From: Hortaea werneckii
Taxonomy: Eukaryota; Ascomycota; Dothideomycetes; Mycosphaerellales; Teratosphaeriaceae
DNA: 64,000 nucleotides
Direction: 5' to 3'
Assembly: GCA_037044905.1 (NCBI GenBank)
Contig: JBAOKB010000093.1
Span: 620,001-684,000 of the forward strand
Shown here: positions 43,661-55,722 of the stretch, piece after piece
Position numbering within the stretch: position 1 is the first letter of the stretch
Layout of the letters: each line of letters starts with the position of its first letter
Notes under the pieces: model-generated
The model's input: only the letters and a program-made list of their open reading frames with translations
The model's database searches: none
What the model was told of the DNA's origin: nothing
Program-made: the position numbers and the translations under genes

Positions 43661-43907
43661 CCTGCACTCTGAGTTTTGTGTTACGTGTCGGAAGCTACGA
43701 CAATCCACATTTCAAGTCATTGAAAGCAACCGCAGAACGATGCTCCACAATGACGCAATCATCTTTTGCGATTTCCACCTGCCTATTCTAGTCGATCGAG
43801 AGGAGATGCTTCCATCCTCGCCCTTACAATGGTAGGTGATCGAGGCAAATTTGATTTCAGTACAAGAGGCATTGGGTTAATGGATACCCTACATGTCATA
43901 TTACGTT

Positions 43908-44805
43908 TTACACCCCAGCATTTCTCTTATCCCACGACTTATCTATCACCTGCAGACTGCGCTGACTACTCGGAACAACATCAAGTGCCTTGACACTTAT
44001 CCTCTCCGGCTGCTTAACCATGAAAACCGCTGCTTCGGCAACATCTTCCGCCACCAAAGCCTCCATGCCTCGTACAAAGTCATCATATTGTCCCTTATCA
44101 TAGCCAACCCGCTGCTCATGGAAATTGGTCTGCACAACCCCCGGTCGGAGAGCAAGGACTCGCACGTTCGTCTGCTGCAACTCCGTCCTCAATACGTTCG
44201 TGAAGCCTTCCTGGCAGGCTTTCGCGGAATGGTATACCGTTTCGCCAGGGAAGGGGGGCACTTCGAGCCCAGTGACGGAGGTGACGTTTACAATCGTCCC
44301 GCGCTTTGCTTTGACCATGCCGCCTTGATTGAGTATCGCGTGCACCGCGCCCATGAAAGCGGTAATGTCTGTGCCGATCATGGGAGAGATTTCGGACGTC
44401 ATGTCCTGCTCCCAGAACGGTTTCGGAGCTCCTAGAGCCAACCCGGCGTTGTTGATCAAGATATCGAACGCACCGCCCGAAGCTACCTGGATACCAAGAT
44501 CTTCTGCGGCTTTAGAGACGACGCCACCGGTCGCAGCCGTATCTTGTAAGTCTATTTGGTAGAAGAGGACTCTTGAACTTTGCTTTTTAGTCTTCGCCAT
44601 TTCAAGACATTCATCTTTCACTCGCTGCAGTTTGTCTGTTGAGCGAGCCAGTAATGCTAAGTTTGCGCCTTCAGCGGCAAACGCGAGGGCAATCGCGCGT
44701 CCAATGCCCTACAATAATCAGCCATGGTGATCACCTAAGCCCTGGTGAATGTGACCGTACCATAGATGCGCCGGTAATAAGAACATTTTGTCCCTGAAGA
44801 GACAT
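43908..44805 (-). CDS. short-chain dehydrogenase (Ymr226c/YdfG-like)
   Basis: NADP-dependent oxidoreductase; yeast and bacterial relatives act on 3-hydroxy acids such as serine. ATG at 44805; exon 1 44761-44805 (MSLQGQNVLITGASM) joins exon 2 (43908-44708) across a 52-nt intron (donor GTACGG), rebuilding TGASMGIGRAIA, the cofactor motif. Then ILINNAGLALGAPKPF, catalytic serine in NVTSVTGLEV and YHSAKACQEGF (Tyr-x3-Lys). 281 aa, intact. The NAG-LALG variant is typical of the Ymr226c subgroup. Confidence 0.9.
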
Positions 44806-45420
44806 CTTACAACATTCAATGTATTAGCTCCGCGTCTTTCAAGAAGAAGAAAAAGGAAACAAAAGCAATTTCAGTCCGTTGAACGGCATTTTGCTTGTTT
44901 GGACGTGGTAGAAATACAGTAGTCGTCGACCCTTCTTACTAATTCTCAGCACGCGAAATTCCTCCCCAGTACCACATACAGCAAGAGATCCCGTCGAACC
45001 CTAACGACAGGAGTGGGACCTCTAAACCTTACAGTTCCAAGATCCAACGTCATCTTGCATGAGACTTAGTTCCGACCACATTGAGCTACAGACTACATGG
45101 TAGCACGAGAGGGCAAGAGGGCAAGATCAGGTGCAATCTTAGACAGTGTTAAAGCACATAAAACCATGCATGCTATAACAAGATGGCACAGATTAAGAAG
45201 CCACACGTAGCCGCCAAAAGTGCAGAGGCTATCCCTCTACAGTATCAAATCGTACAAATAGTCTACATAAAACCCCCCTCCTCCTCAATAATAGTGACAT
45301 GGCTATTCATACAACACAAACCTCAGCTAGCACGAGGAATCGCCGCCTCACGTAGCAAAAACGCCACCCAGAGCCAAGAGCCGGGAAGGAACTAAGAAGC
45401 CCTCGTCTCACAACCTCAGC
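44806..45420. other. intergenic
   Basis: 615 bp between two minus-strand genes: promoter of the dehydrogenase and 3' region of the disordered-protein gene. No feature recognised. Confidence 0.5.
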
Positions 45421-47885
45421 TCATCCAAGTCCAAGAAGTCGCTTATTCTTCTTAATAACCTTCTTCAACGCATGCTCCTTCTCATCCGCAACGCGTTTCG
45501 CCTCATGCAGGTGCCGCTCCGTAATATCCGGACTCGCATGCTGCGCCACAGCGGCCGCCAGATTCTCCGCCCCTTGCGTCCCACCACCTGCAGCAGCAGC
45601 GACACCCGCCTGGGCTACCCGACCATTCCCCCCACCATTCCCGCCAGACGCAGAAGGCGGCGGCGTGACGGGCGGCATGACGAACTCGTTGATATACTTA
45701 CTCGCCTCGTCGACGAGGAAAGCGCCTTTCTTCATCGTCGACCCGTCCTGCACCATCTGCTCCATAACGCTGACGCCTCGGCCGCCCGCATTCTCGAACT
45801 GGCGTTTCAGCGCCTCGAGGTCGATGGACGGGAACGGGGTTTCGTTCTGGGGTTTGCTGGGGTGGAAGCGCAGCTCGTCCGGCATGTCGCGGAGCGCGCG
45901 TTCCAGGTCCATGAACCGCGTTTCGAGTTCCTCGGTCAGGGCGCGGAGGTGCGCCCCGGAGCCTGTCACCATGCCCCGGTCCCACATCCGCCCGCCTTCG
46001 CCGCCGTAGTGCACTGCGGACATGGTCCCGCGGAGGAGGGCGTCCACTTCGTCCTTGGTGAGGTTGAGCTTGAAGTCGGATTTCCACGCTGCGGAATTCT
46101 GAAGGTCTTTGGGAAGGATGTTCTGGCCGGGTTTGAAGTGCGCGCTGTTCGGGGTGCGGAAAAGGCTTTCGATGCACTTTTGAATCTCGGGGCCTTGCGT
46201 CTTGAGCTCCTGCATGATCTGCGCAGCGGTCAAGGTTGGGGTAGGAGGTGGCGAGGGCTCGCGAGGAGATGTCGCAGATGACTGAGGTGGTGCTTGTGGG
46301 GGCGTTGAAGGCTTTGACGACTGGCCTTTGGGAGCATCTTCAACCGCAGCTTTCTGCCCGGGAGAAGTAGGGCGACTGCCGGCTGGTGTGCTATCGTTCG
46401 TGGCGGTAGGCGCAGCCTTGGCAGCTTTTGAAGTAGGCTCCTTCTCTTTCTTTGTCTTCTTCTTACGGCTGACAATAGCCTCCTGGACTGGTTCTTCAGG
46501 GATCGGCTTCTCAGCTTGCTCCTGTTTCGATTTCTCTTCCTCTAGCTGCTTTGCTCGCTCTTGTCTCTCCTTCTTCATCTGATTCTTAGTCTTCGCCCTC
46601 ACCGGTGCAGTGCCAACCTTACCGGCACCTGGAGGTGGTGGTGACGTAGGCCGTGATTGCGATGCCGATGTCATGGAGATATTATCGGACATTGACACTT
46701 GCTCGCTAGATGGCGTGCCCGGGACGTTGAAGGAAGCCACGCTAGGCTGGCGGGAGGGCTGCTTATTCGCAGCAATATTAGGCATAGTCGGAGCAGGTGA
46801 GGATGTCGCTGGCGGAGTCTCACCCTTTGGGGTCTGTACCACACGCAGCGTTCTAGGCGCCTTCTCTCGAACAGATGGCGAGGCAACACTAGGGCTCTCT
46901 GCGGGCTTTGGCGCCTGCGACGTACTTCTTTGTGGAGCCTTGCCGGGTGTTCCAGTCTCTGCAGAAGCAATCTTAGACGCAGCAGCAGCATTTGCCTCAT
47001 CGCGCTTGTCCACTGCGGCAGTGATATCAAGCTTACCAGGATGTTTTCTCTTGTCCTTTTCATCCTTCTTCGCCTCTGCCTCGTTCGGGCCAGCTTTCGT
47101 CGTGCTTGACTCGCCTGTCTGATTTGGACCAGCGGTCTGTGGTGCGGACGATTGTGAAGCCTGCGGTTGTTTTTCAACTTTGTTCGACTCAGGCGCAGGA
47201 ACGACATCCTTTTTAGACTTCAGAGGAGGTCCCGTCTTTGCCGGGGTGACAGGGGGCGTGTCCTCGGAAGCTTTCCTATTTGTAGGTGCATCCTTCTTCT
47301 CGGGAGCAGGAGCAGTCTTTTCTTCAGAAGCAGCCGGCGTTGCTTTCTCAGCCGACGGTACAGCAGTCTTCTCGCCAATCGGCGCGATTGTCTTCTCAGC
47401 ACCCAACGGAGCGTCTGGATGCTTGGCCTTAGACTTCGAAGCCTTGGTAGGAGTCTCAGGGAAAGAAGGCTCATTCTTCAAGTCTTTGGTGGTAGATTCA
47501 GCCTTGATTTCATCTTTGCTCTCCTTCCCATCTTTCCCTTCCGTAGCCTGCTTCCCTGGTGTGCTGACCCTCCCCGGTGTGCCCGACCGCAACGGTAATG
47601 CAGGAATGACTTGATTGCTGACCTGTCGTCGTAAGCTTGCTCGACTGCTAGGCCTAGACGTTGGTCTAGAGCCGGTATCGTCTTCCAAATGCGATGGCAA
47701 GGCGGTCGGTTTGGAAAATCCAGGTGGGATGGAAGGAGTGGAGCGGCGGCTTTCGTTGGCAAGTGCCTCGAAACCTGGTGGTACGGGTGGTGTGGAGCGG
47801 CGCGATCCTAAATCGTCGTCGAGCGGATGGATACTAGCTTGCCGAGACGGGGGAAGAGAGGCAAGGTCGAAAGAAGCCCCGTCAT
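45421..47885 (-). CDS. large disordered protein with a conserved C-terminal region, function unknown
   Basis: The main exon has about 820 codons, entered through a CTAAC branch site and CTTTAG acceptor ending at 47886. The N-terminal two thirds are P/S/T/K/A-rich, with two PPGF motifs (VPPGFEALANE, IPPGFSKP), many SP/TP sites and lysine-rich charged runs (KNQMKKERQERAKQLEEEKS). The last 250 residues look folded: ELKTQGPEIQKCIESLFRTP, LNLTKDEVDALLRGT and a coiled-coil-like end. Exon 1 is unclear: an ATG near 47976 opens MHSRGGNPATLPLYPLSRD, but no phase-compatible donor is evident. The gene follows NOT4 on the same strand by 0.6 kb, and PPGF-type motifs occur in NOT4-like proteins, so a split or linked gene is possible. 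Intact as read. Confidence 0.7.
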
Positions 47886-48498
47886 CTAAAGAAGACAGTT
47901 AGCACAACTTCATACTAATCCCGAGACAATGGATAAAGGGGCAAGGTTGCAGGGTTTCCTCCTCTTGAGTGCATGGCAGCAGCAGATACAATGGCGGCGA
48001 TGGTGGGCGGCAGCAACGAAAGCTAGACTACAATGTTGAAACAGAACGCTCAAAGCACGGCTAGGTACAATCCCGCCGCTCTGGCACGTCACGGTAGGCA
48101 GCTCTCGTAGTTGGGCATTGGAAGAAGTGTTGGTAGTAGTAGAAACTATCTTCGCCACTATCAGCCGCTGCCGCTGTTGTAAACGGAGAAGTGAGCATAC
48201 GTACATGATGCGGCGTGCCAGAAGAAAAAGGGAGCGTGAGTGACATGCCTCGCTTGCCAGCTGCTTGTTGCCACCCCGGAAGTCCCCAGAAAACGCCATG
48301 CTTTCGACCCATCGCCAAGCCGTCGTGTTTGCACAACGGAAGGCCCCATGCCCAAGGAAAGCATTCGCCAGCCGAGCCGGTGCAGCAACCAAGCGCTTTG
48401 GTGCTCATCCAGGCTAAGCCATCCCAAACACCTTGCAAGAAAAAGCACACATGAAGCATAAAAGAGTAAAATCATGAACGCCACGCTGCCTCGCTAAT
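47886..48498. other. intergenic with probable first exon of the downstream gene
   Basis: 613 bp between NOT4 and the disordered-protein gene, both minus strand. Includes that gene's last 5' intron and perhaps its first exon (about 47920-47976). Otherwise no feature. Confidence 0.4.
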
Positions 48499-50968
48499 TC
48501 ACCACCGCCCGCCATAAACACCGCCGCCGCCATGCATCAAGTTCGAAGGCCCATACATGCCACCACCATGTGTACCCGCACTGCCAGCCAGTCCAGCAGG
48601 AGCAGAGGCTTGAAAGCGGTTTTGCATCATGTGCGCAGCAGCCGCATCCCCAGGCATATCCATCAAGCCGGAACTAGCAGACGAAGATCCAGCGTTCGCA
48701 CCATGCTGTCTGGAATGCTTCTTGCCTTTCTTCTTGCCGCGTTGTTGCTTCTCGCCATCAGGAAAAACTGCTGCGTAGTTCGGATGTTGAGGCTGCTGTG
48801 CTACGTATGCTGCTGGGGCTTGGCTGACAGCGGCTGGGTACCCGCTGAGACCAGCAGCGCTAGTGTAGTGGTTAGGGGGGCTAGAGAAATGCTGGTGTAA
48901 CTCACGTTTCATATCCATTGCGCTACCTCCACCGATGCTGCCAGCATCACGGCCACGGAGGAGGTTGCGCATCATTTCCTCCTGTGCGTTGTTACGGTTC
49001 GCAGCCTGAGCACCGAAGGCAAGGCCTCCAGTGGCGAAACCATGACCCTGACCGAAAGTCATACCGCCACTCACTGGTGGCGTACCCGTCGTCTTGAGGC
49101 CTGGCGGCGGGCCCTGGACATTGCTGGTGAAGAAGTGCTGGTTCGTCTGGCCTCCGAAGCCACCCTGTTGAGGCATCATGGAAGATTGCTGATTCATCAG
49201 CTTCTGGTTAGCCACCGGCTTAACAGAGGCGGATGCTGAAGCTGTGTCGTTTGCGAAGGAGAATCGCGAGGTATTCCGCTGATGCCCAGGTGGATTGGCA
49301 GACTGCTGGAAAGATGCTTGCTGGTTTAGAAAGGCCGCTTGCTCGTTCGGAGACTTCATGGTTTGCAGGAGGAGCTGTTGGTGCTGTTGTGGTGTCAGAC
49401 CACGCTCACTGATTCCAGCGGGACTTGACACGCCGCCAAATTGGAATCTCGGATCAAGGCCACCCTCTTGCCCCGGCGGACGAATAGCGCTTGCTTGACC
49501 TAATGGCTGACGATCCTCAGGCTCGCCACCAAGCTGCAGACTTCCACTCATTTCCGGGTTCTCTTCCTGTTCTACGGCGGGTGGCTGCTGAAACTGCTGC
49601 GCCTCTTGTTCCATCCGCCTCTGCTCTTCCTCGCGTTGCCGCCGTATCCTTCTCTTTGCGCCGCCATTCTCGTCAAACAACGGAGGGTAGTTCTTGATAA
49701 TCTCCACGTCAGCCGAAGGCAGCGATGATACGTTGAAGACGAATTTGAAATCGTCGATGTTGAAGTTCTTCAGCATTTGCAGCAGTGGTGAGATCGCCTT
49801 GGGCTGCCGTATCCGTGTCTGTCTCGGTGCAGGTTGACTCGTAGGTTCCGCTGAAGTCGCTTGAGAAGTCGCTTGCTGCGGCTGTTCCGGCTGCGATGAC
49901 GCTGGCGTCCCAGCTCTCGCTCCCTGCTCCACAGAAGTGCTAGGAGGTCGGCTGTCAGGTCTAGCGTGCTGAGGTGGCTTTGAAGCCCAGCTTGCGGTCG
50001 AAGGGAGCGCAGGACGGTCAGGCGCCGGACTGTTGGGCGGTTGATCGCTGCCCTGCCGCATCATAGGCTGAGAAGCAGCTACCGGCTGTTGGGACTGAGG
50101 AGGTGGCTGTCTTCCTCCTTCGTCGCGCTGCGATGATCCAGCATTCAAGGAAGACAAGTCAGCGCGGGAATAGCTTTCGTTCGCCTCGCCAGGCTCATGT
50201 AAGAACATGCACTGCCGGTTCTGACACTGTTCGCCTCGCAAATATGCCGAGCAATATTTCGTGGTTCCAAATTGGGCGCGCAAGGTCCGGTCTCCATTCT
50301 TAGTCCCGTTGACGGCTTTGATACAGGATTCGGCATCCTCCTTGCTTTCATACGTGACATAGACGCCCACGGAGTCCGGATGTATGCGGTCGCGGGCCTT
50401 GCTGACAACAATCTTGACAATCTTGCCGTACTGTCCAAAGTATTGGTCGCCTCGTAATGTCTGCAGTAGCTGCTCTTCGTGCGACGTGGGCTCGAGACCG
50501 GTGACATAGACCAGATTCTTTTGGACCACGCGAAGCCCAGCGAGGTGCTTCCGACTCAGGTGATCGGCCTCGGCCCTTTGCTTCTCCTTCTGTAGTGCAG
50601 CTTGGGACTTCTTCTGCTTTGTAGCTTGCCGTATCTTGTGCGCAGCCTTTTCCTCCTCGGTTGGCGGATTATAGCTGATATCCTTTTCGCTGTACGGTCG
50701 TCTACAGGCTGGACACAGGCCGTTCATGTTAGTCTTGACATTGTGATAGCAAAACTGGCAGACCTGTATGGATTGATTAGTTTCTCATATTCCGTGGCGA
50801 TTTCAGCTATGGCATCCTTACCTGGTAGCCGCATGGACAGGGCCTGAAGCCCTTGTCTGTGAGGTCGAGCTCCTCGACGCAAAGTGGGCAGGTCTCTTCC
50901 TCATCGTCGTCGATGAACTGATCCTGCAAACTTCGCGCCATCATCATAGGGGTAGACATGGAGGTCAT
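48499..50968 (-). CDS. NOT4: CCR4-NOT complex E3 ubiquitin ligase subunit Not4
   Basis: RING-type ligase of the CCR4-NOT complex, acting in mRNA turnover and co-translational quality control. Exon 1 50822-50968, intron 50764-50821 (GTAAGG/CAG), exon 2 48499-50763; 803 aa from ATG 50968 (or 800 from 50959). The C4C4 RING (residues about 23-70) reads TCPLCVEELDLTDKGFRPCP, CQFCYHNVKT and GLCPACRRPY. A coiled segment follows, then an RRM (NLVYVTGLEP, VGVYVTYESKEDAESCIKAV) and a C3H1 zinc finger (TTKYCSAYLRGEQCQNRQC). The rest is Q/P/G-rich, with IDDFKFVFNVSSLPSADVEI, and ends GGGVYGGRW. Intact. It diverges from NDUFS3 over 428 bp. Confidence 0.95.
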
Positions 50969-51396
50969 GAGGAAGGTGGGGAGACGCGTGAAGAGGCGGC
51001 GAGGGAGAGAATCGAGAGCGCACCCAGTCGGAGGAGTGCCGGCGGCGACGGATCCAGGGTTGCTATATTATTATGATTATTACCGGCGGAGAAGGGAAGC
51101 GAAAAGACGGGATCGCGTCGTGGAGGTAGGAGGGCGGTGATGATGAGGCGGTGATGGGGGGCGGGTGGGTTGGTGGTGGAGTGGTTTTCTGAGGTGGCTT
51201 CGGTGGTGCATGGGTTGCGAAGAGGTGCAAGCCCAGGAGACTTGTCGCAAGCGAAGTCTGGTCCGTGCGCCGGGCGGATAGAGCCGTATGTGCATGACGG
51301 CCTCTGAGTAGTAGCAGCAGCAGCAGCAGCGGACGAGCAGCACGCAGAGACGGAGGGAGGACTATCGCCATCACATCCCGGCAATTACACCCGATT
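50969..51396. promoter_or_regulatory. shared divergent promoter of NOT4 and NDUFS3
   Basis: 428 bp between two diverging start codons. Purine-rich on the NOT4 side (GGAGG/GGTGG tracts) and a CAG triplet run at about 51315-51330. Promoter role inferred from geometry. Confidence 0.5.
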
Positions 51397-52437
51397 ATGG
51401 CCGCCAGACACTCAGTTGCGACGCCTTTCCGGCTGGTCGCCCATGCGGCCAAGGACGGCGCAATGGGCGCTGCCACCCGGAGGAGCTTCGCCACGAGCGC
51501 ACTGCGGGCAAAAGAGATCGCCGGCGACACGTCCAAGGCCAACAAGAGCAACCTGCCCGAGGGCGATGTCAGCGAACTTCCGAATCTGCGTCACGCACAG
51601 CGAGGGCCACAGGGCAAATTACACGCCCCGATTGTCAACCCGACCGGTATGAGAGCGCCCAACAGCACACGGGAGACACCAGCCAGTCCCATGCCAAGGC
51701 TAACCCGGTAGACAGACAAGGTCGCACACAAGGCCGACTCGCTACACCAGTACGGCCAGTACCTGCTGTCCTGTCTGCCCAAATACATCCAGCAGTACGT
51801 CTGGATAGAGAGCCTCGCGCAAGACAAGGCCCACAACTGACCCTTCACAACCAGGTTCTCCGTCTGGAAGGATGAGCTCACCATCTACATCCCGCCCTCC
51901 GGCGTCATCCCCACCTTCTCCTTCCTCAAATACCACACCGCCGCCGAGTTCACCCAGGTCTCCGACATCACCGCCGTAGACTACCCCACCCGCGACCAGC
52001 GTTTCGAGGTCGTCTACAATATGCTGTCGGTCCGTCACAACTCGCGCATTCGGGTGAAGACCTACGCGGACGAGGCCACGCCCGTCCCATCTATCACATC
52101 TCTCTACGACGGCGCCAACTGGTACGAGCGTGAAGTCTACGATCTCTTCGGTGTCTTCTTCGTCGACCACCCAGACCTGCGGAGAATCATGACCGACTAC
52201 GGCTTTGACGGACACCCCTTGAGGAAGGACTTCCCTCTGACGGGCTACACCGAGATTCGATATGACGAGGAGAAGAAGCGCATTGTGGTTGAGCCGCTCG
52301 AGCTCACCCAGGCTTTCCGTAACTTCGAGGGTGGTACGGCGGCTTGGGAGCAGGTCGGCCCTGGCAAGGACCGGAAGCCGGAGTCATTCAAGCTCCCCAC
52401 GCCTAAGCCAGAGCCGAAGGAGGAAGAGAAGAAATAG
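51397..52437 (+). CDS. NADH dehydrogenase (complex I) 30-kDa subunit, NDUFS3/NuoC type
   Basis: Core subunit of the mitochondrial complex I peripheral arm. Exons 51397-51646, 51716-51794 and 51855-52437; introns 69 and 60 nt; 303 aa, intact. The N-terminus (MAARHSVATPFRLVAHAAKD, then TRRSFATSALRAKE) is a mitochondrial presequence. Conserved blocks: LLSCLPKYIQQ (rebuilt by splicing to FSVWKDELTIYIP), ITAVDYPTRDQRFEVVYNML, HNSRIRVKTYADE, the signature EREVYDLFGVFF, HPDLRRIMTDYGFDGHPLRK and DFPLTGYTEIRYDEEKKRIV. Typical length for fungal orthologues (Neurospora 30.4-kDa subunit). Confidence 0.97.
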
Positions 52438-52880
52438 ATTATCGGAAGTTGAATGGCCGGTGTATAGCTATTTTGTAAATATGCGCGTATGGTTTGATGA
52501 AAATCAGTCTGGACTTCACGTCTAATCTTCTGCCGTGCTGGCGCCTGCGACCCGTCACACGGACTCTTTCGCCCAAGTCATGTTTCTAGCATCATAACGA
52601 TATGTATTCCACCTTCTCCGCAATCTCGCTTATTTTTATTCCCCTCTGTGAGATCTAGGACAGGCTTCAGCACGGCTATCCCCGCAGGTCGGCCTGCGAA
52701 TTGCCCTATCATTTCGTAGGCCCGAAAGAAACCGGTTACCCGAAGCGGTACTAGCGGCAACCCGCACCTCACTTTTCTACATCTGACAAACATGAAATAA
52801 TAAAAAAAGAATACAAAATCCCCATCAGGACCTCTACAGCACCATATCCGTCTTGACGGATACACCGGGAGACGGCAACG
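52438..52880. other. intergenic
   Basis: 443 bp between two plus-strand genes. Ends in an A-rich stretch before the MFS start (52797-52818). No other feature. Confidence 0.5.
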
Positions 52881-54590
52881 ATGCCTCCCAAGGCCAACGG
52901 CAATCTGACCTACGTCGAACCCCAACCCATCAACACCACCAACGAGCGCACTCCGCTCCTCAACCCTCCTGACGACCAAAATGAAACCTCCTCGCCAGAC
53001 CAACCCCCGACCCTCGAATCCCAAGCCGCACAAGAACAACGCGAACACGACGCCGGCACGGTGCCTCTCGCAGACGAACCCCCGCTCTCGCGCCTGCTAG
53101 CCACCATGTCCTGCCTCTGGCTCGCCACCTTCTTCGCGGCTATGGACTCCACCATCGTCGCCACGCTCTCGACGCCGATCACGGCCAGCTTCGAATCCGG
53201 GACGCTGTTCTCCTGGATCGCTTCGGGGTATCTGATCGCTAATGCGGCTACGCAGCCGCTGTCGGGGAAACTGACCGATATCTACGGTCGCAAGGCGGGA
53301 TTGGTTTTCGCGACGAGTTTTTTCGCTGTGGGAACGCTGATCTGTGGACTGGCGCCTACGGGGGCCGTGGAGATTGCTGGCAGGGTCATTGCGGGGATGG
53401 GTGGGGGGTGTTTGAATACGATTTCGGTTTTTATCGCGTCGGATTTGGTTCCGTTGAGGAAACGCGGTGTCTGGCAGGGGGTGAGTAATGTGGTGTTTGG
53501 GTCTGGGATGGGGTTGGGTGGGATCTTTGGGGGTGCGGTTCATCAGCGGTTCGGGTGGCGGTATGCTTTTTATATCCAGGTGCCGTTTATTGTTTTGTCA
53601 GGCGTGGCGGGGAGTCTGACGATTAAATTGCCGACTAAGGAATCTGATCGGTCGAGGATACGACGGGTGGATTTCTTGGGAGCTTTCTTCCTGGTGGCGA
53701 CTTTGGTTCTGCTGCTCCTTGGTTTAAACAGTGGTGGCAACGTGGTGCCCTGGAATCACCCCCTCGTCTACGTTTCCCTCCCACTAAGTGCAGTCTGCCT
53801 CGCCCTATTCATCTACATCGAAGACCGCGTGGCCCCGGAACCCATCATCCCCGTTCGCCTCCTCCTCAACCGCTCCGTCATCTCCGCCTGCCTGACCAAC
53901 TGGTTCGTCACCATGGGCGTCTTCGCCATGCTCTACTACGGCCCGGTCTACTTCCAGGTCGTGCGCGACCTCTCCGCCACCGAAGCCGGCGCCCTCTTCG
54001 TGCCCTCCTCCATCGGCACCGCCCTCGGCAGCCTCGGCTCCGGCATCCTCATGCGCGCCACCGGCCGCTACTACCTCCTCAACGTCGTCATGCAGATCCT
54101 CATGATCACCGCCTGCACCGCCATCCTCGCCACCTTCAAAGCCTCCGTCAACAACTACACCCCTTTCCTCTGGATGTTCATGATCGGCACCTCGTACGGG
54201 TCGATGCTGACTATCACCCTCCTCTCCCTCATCGCCGCCGTCGATCACAAATACCAGGCCGTCATCACTTCCGCCTCGTACGCATTCCGCTCCACCGGCT
54301 CCAGCATCGGTATCACCATCGCGTCCGCTGTTTTCCAGAACCTCGTCAAAATGCGTCTATACGATCGTTTTGGCGATGTGCCTGGCGCTGCCGACGAGAT
54401 CCGTAGGATTAGGGACTCGTTGGATGAGATTAGGCATTTGCCGCCTGGGTGGCACGATGGGGTTATTTTGTCTCATGTCGAGGCGCTGAGGGGCGTGTGG
54501 ACGGTCATTCTGGGGTTTGTGAGTTTGGCTGCCGTTGTTAGTTTGTTTATGAGGGAGTTTACTTTGCATAGTAATCTGGAACGGAAATAG
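52881..54590 (+). CDS. MFS transporter, vacuolar basic amino acid type (Vba/Fnx-like)
   Basis: Proton-coupled MFS transporter; close yeast families (Vba1-3, S. pombe Fnx1/2) load basic amino acids into the vacuole. Intact 569 aa, no introns, ATG 52881. The cytosolic head holds NERTPLLNP, a dileucine/acidic-type sorting signal often seen in vacuolar members. TM1 carries FAAMDSTIVATLSTPIT (the D of motif D1), then QPLSGKLTDIYGRKAGLVFA (motif A), VAGRVIAGMGGGC-like motif B (EIAGRVIAGMGGG) and GSGMGLGGIFGGAVHQRFGW (motif C). About 14 hydrophobic segments. Vacuolar location and substrate are inferred from family. Confidence 0.9.
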   Translation: MPPKANGNLTYVEPQPINTTNERTPLLNPPDDQNETSSPDQPPTLESQAAQEQREHDAGTVPLADEPPLSRLLATMSCLWLATFFAAMDSTIVATLSTPITASFESGTLFSWIASGYLIANAATQPLSGKLTDIYGRKAGLVFATSFFAVGTLICGLAPTGAVEIAGRVIAGMGGGCLNTISVFIASDLVPLRKRGVWQGVSNVVFGSGMGLGGIFGGAVHQRFGWRYAFYIQVPFIVLSGVAGSLTIKLPTKESDRSRIRRVDFLGAFFLVATLVLLLLGLNSGGNVVPWNHPLVYVSLPLSAVCLALFIYIEDRVAPEPIIPVRLLLNRSVISACLTNWFVTMGVFAMLYYGPVYFQVVRDLSATEAGALFVPSSIGTALGSLGSGILMRATGRYYLLNVVMQILMITACTAILATFKASVNNYTPFLWMFMIGTSYGSMLTITLLSLIAAVDHKYQAVITSASYAFRSTGSSIGITIASAVFQNLVKMRLYDRFGDVPGAADEIRRIRDSLDEIRHLPPGWHDGVILSHVEALRGVWTVILGFVSLAAVVSLFMREFTLHSNLERK

Positions 54591-54823
54591 AGAGATGTTG
54601 TGAATGTTCATGTGAAAGTCATCTTTTTCACATGTTCAGATTATCCAGTCTTAGTTTGGATGATCAACCTCCATTCACAACTCCGTTTGCCCCTCCCGCC
54701 GCGCCTTCCTTGTGTTGTGGTCTATGCGTACTCGCATCTTATTCCTTCACTCGAACTTCTGGACCTCGCACAGCTTGCACCGACCATCTTCTTTGAACAA
54801 AAGCCAGGTTACCACTCACAACC

Positions 54824-55722
54824 ATGGATGAAGCGCTGAAGGTGGCGACTGACGCGTTGGCTCTCGGAGTCAACAGGTATGTCGTACATGCCTTGAAGTC
54901 GGAGTAGAGAATCTAATGAACACTCGTAGGCTGTGGGAAGACCGCACTCACGCGGACTTGACTATCGAATGCTATCCGCGACAATGGAAAGTGCACAAAG
55001 CCATTCTCTGCTCGAGCTCCGACTTCTTTAGAGCGGCTTGTCAGCCCGGCCGGTTCAAGGAAGGCAGGGATAACGTTATCACGCTACGCTCACAAGCTGA
55101 GGTCTCGGGGCTTCCTACAGCGGCATTGAGCGGATACGATAATCCCGAGGCGATCAATGTGCTGATCTATCACCTCTACCACCCCAATATCGACTACACC
55201 ACGCTCGCGGGCGGTGCCGACGTGAGGCTCTTCCTGCATGCTTGGGTCTTCGCTGCCGCTGAGAAGTACAATCTCAAGGGTCTTAAACTACAGGCAGAGC
55301 ATCACACTCGGGCCATGTTGACGAAGGCGCCCAAAGCAGACGATGTCCGGCACCAGATGGCCGAGGCGATGGTGGCTATCTTCGCAGGCACTGCAGAGAC
55401 GGTTGTCGAGCTTCGGCGTTGCATGAGCTCTGCTTTGCTGCAGAACCAAGGGGAGCTGCTCAAAGTATCCGCTATTCAAGACGCTATCGGGGACATTGAT
55501 GGTTTGGCGTATGCCTTGCTGAGGAAGGCGACCAAGATGGTCGGGACTGGTGGATTGCCTAGGTGCGGTGCACGCAGCGGTGCATGCGACCGTGCGTCCA
55601 AGCACGTGATGAGGTGCCTTTTCGATTCGTCTCTCTTAGCACGCTGCGAAATGCATGCTTCCTCAGAACGATGTACCTGGTGTGGAGACTGCTCGTGGGA
55701 AAAGGTCTTTAGCATCGGGTAG
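54824..55722 (+). CDS. BTB/POZ domain protein, tandem copy 1
   Basis: BTB proteins form dimers and often recruit Cul3 ligases; fungal members of this kind are uncharacterised. Exons 54824-54876 and 54930-55722 (53-nt intron), 281 aa. The BTB domain (residues about 18-140) shows LWEDRTHADLTIECYPRQWK, VHKAILCSSSDFFRAACQPG, INVLIYHLYHPNIDY and AEKYNLKGLKLQAE. The last 60 residues hold eight cysteines and several histidines (CGARSGACDRASKHVMRC, CTWCGDCSW), a likely zinc-binding tail. A second copy with the same exon pattern and the same length follows at 56066. Confidence 0.88.

Noticed and set aside
45472..46281. 269-codon plus-strand frame
   Set aside because: Shadow of the disordered-protein gene on the opposite strand; arginine/leucine-rich composition typical of antisense GC-rich codons.
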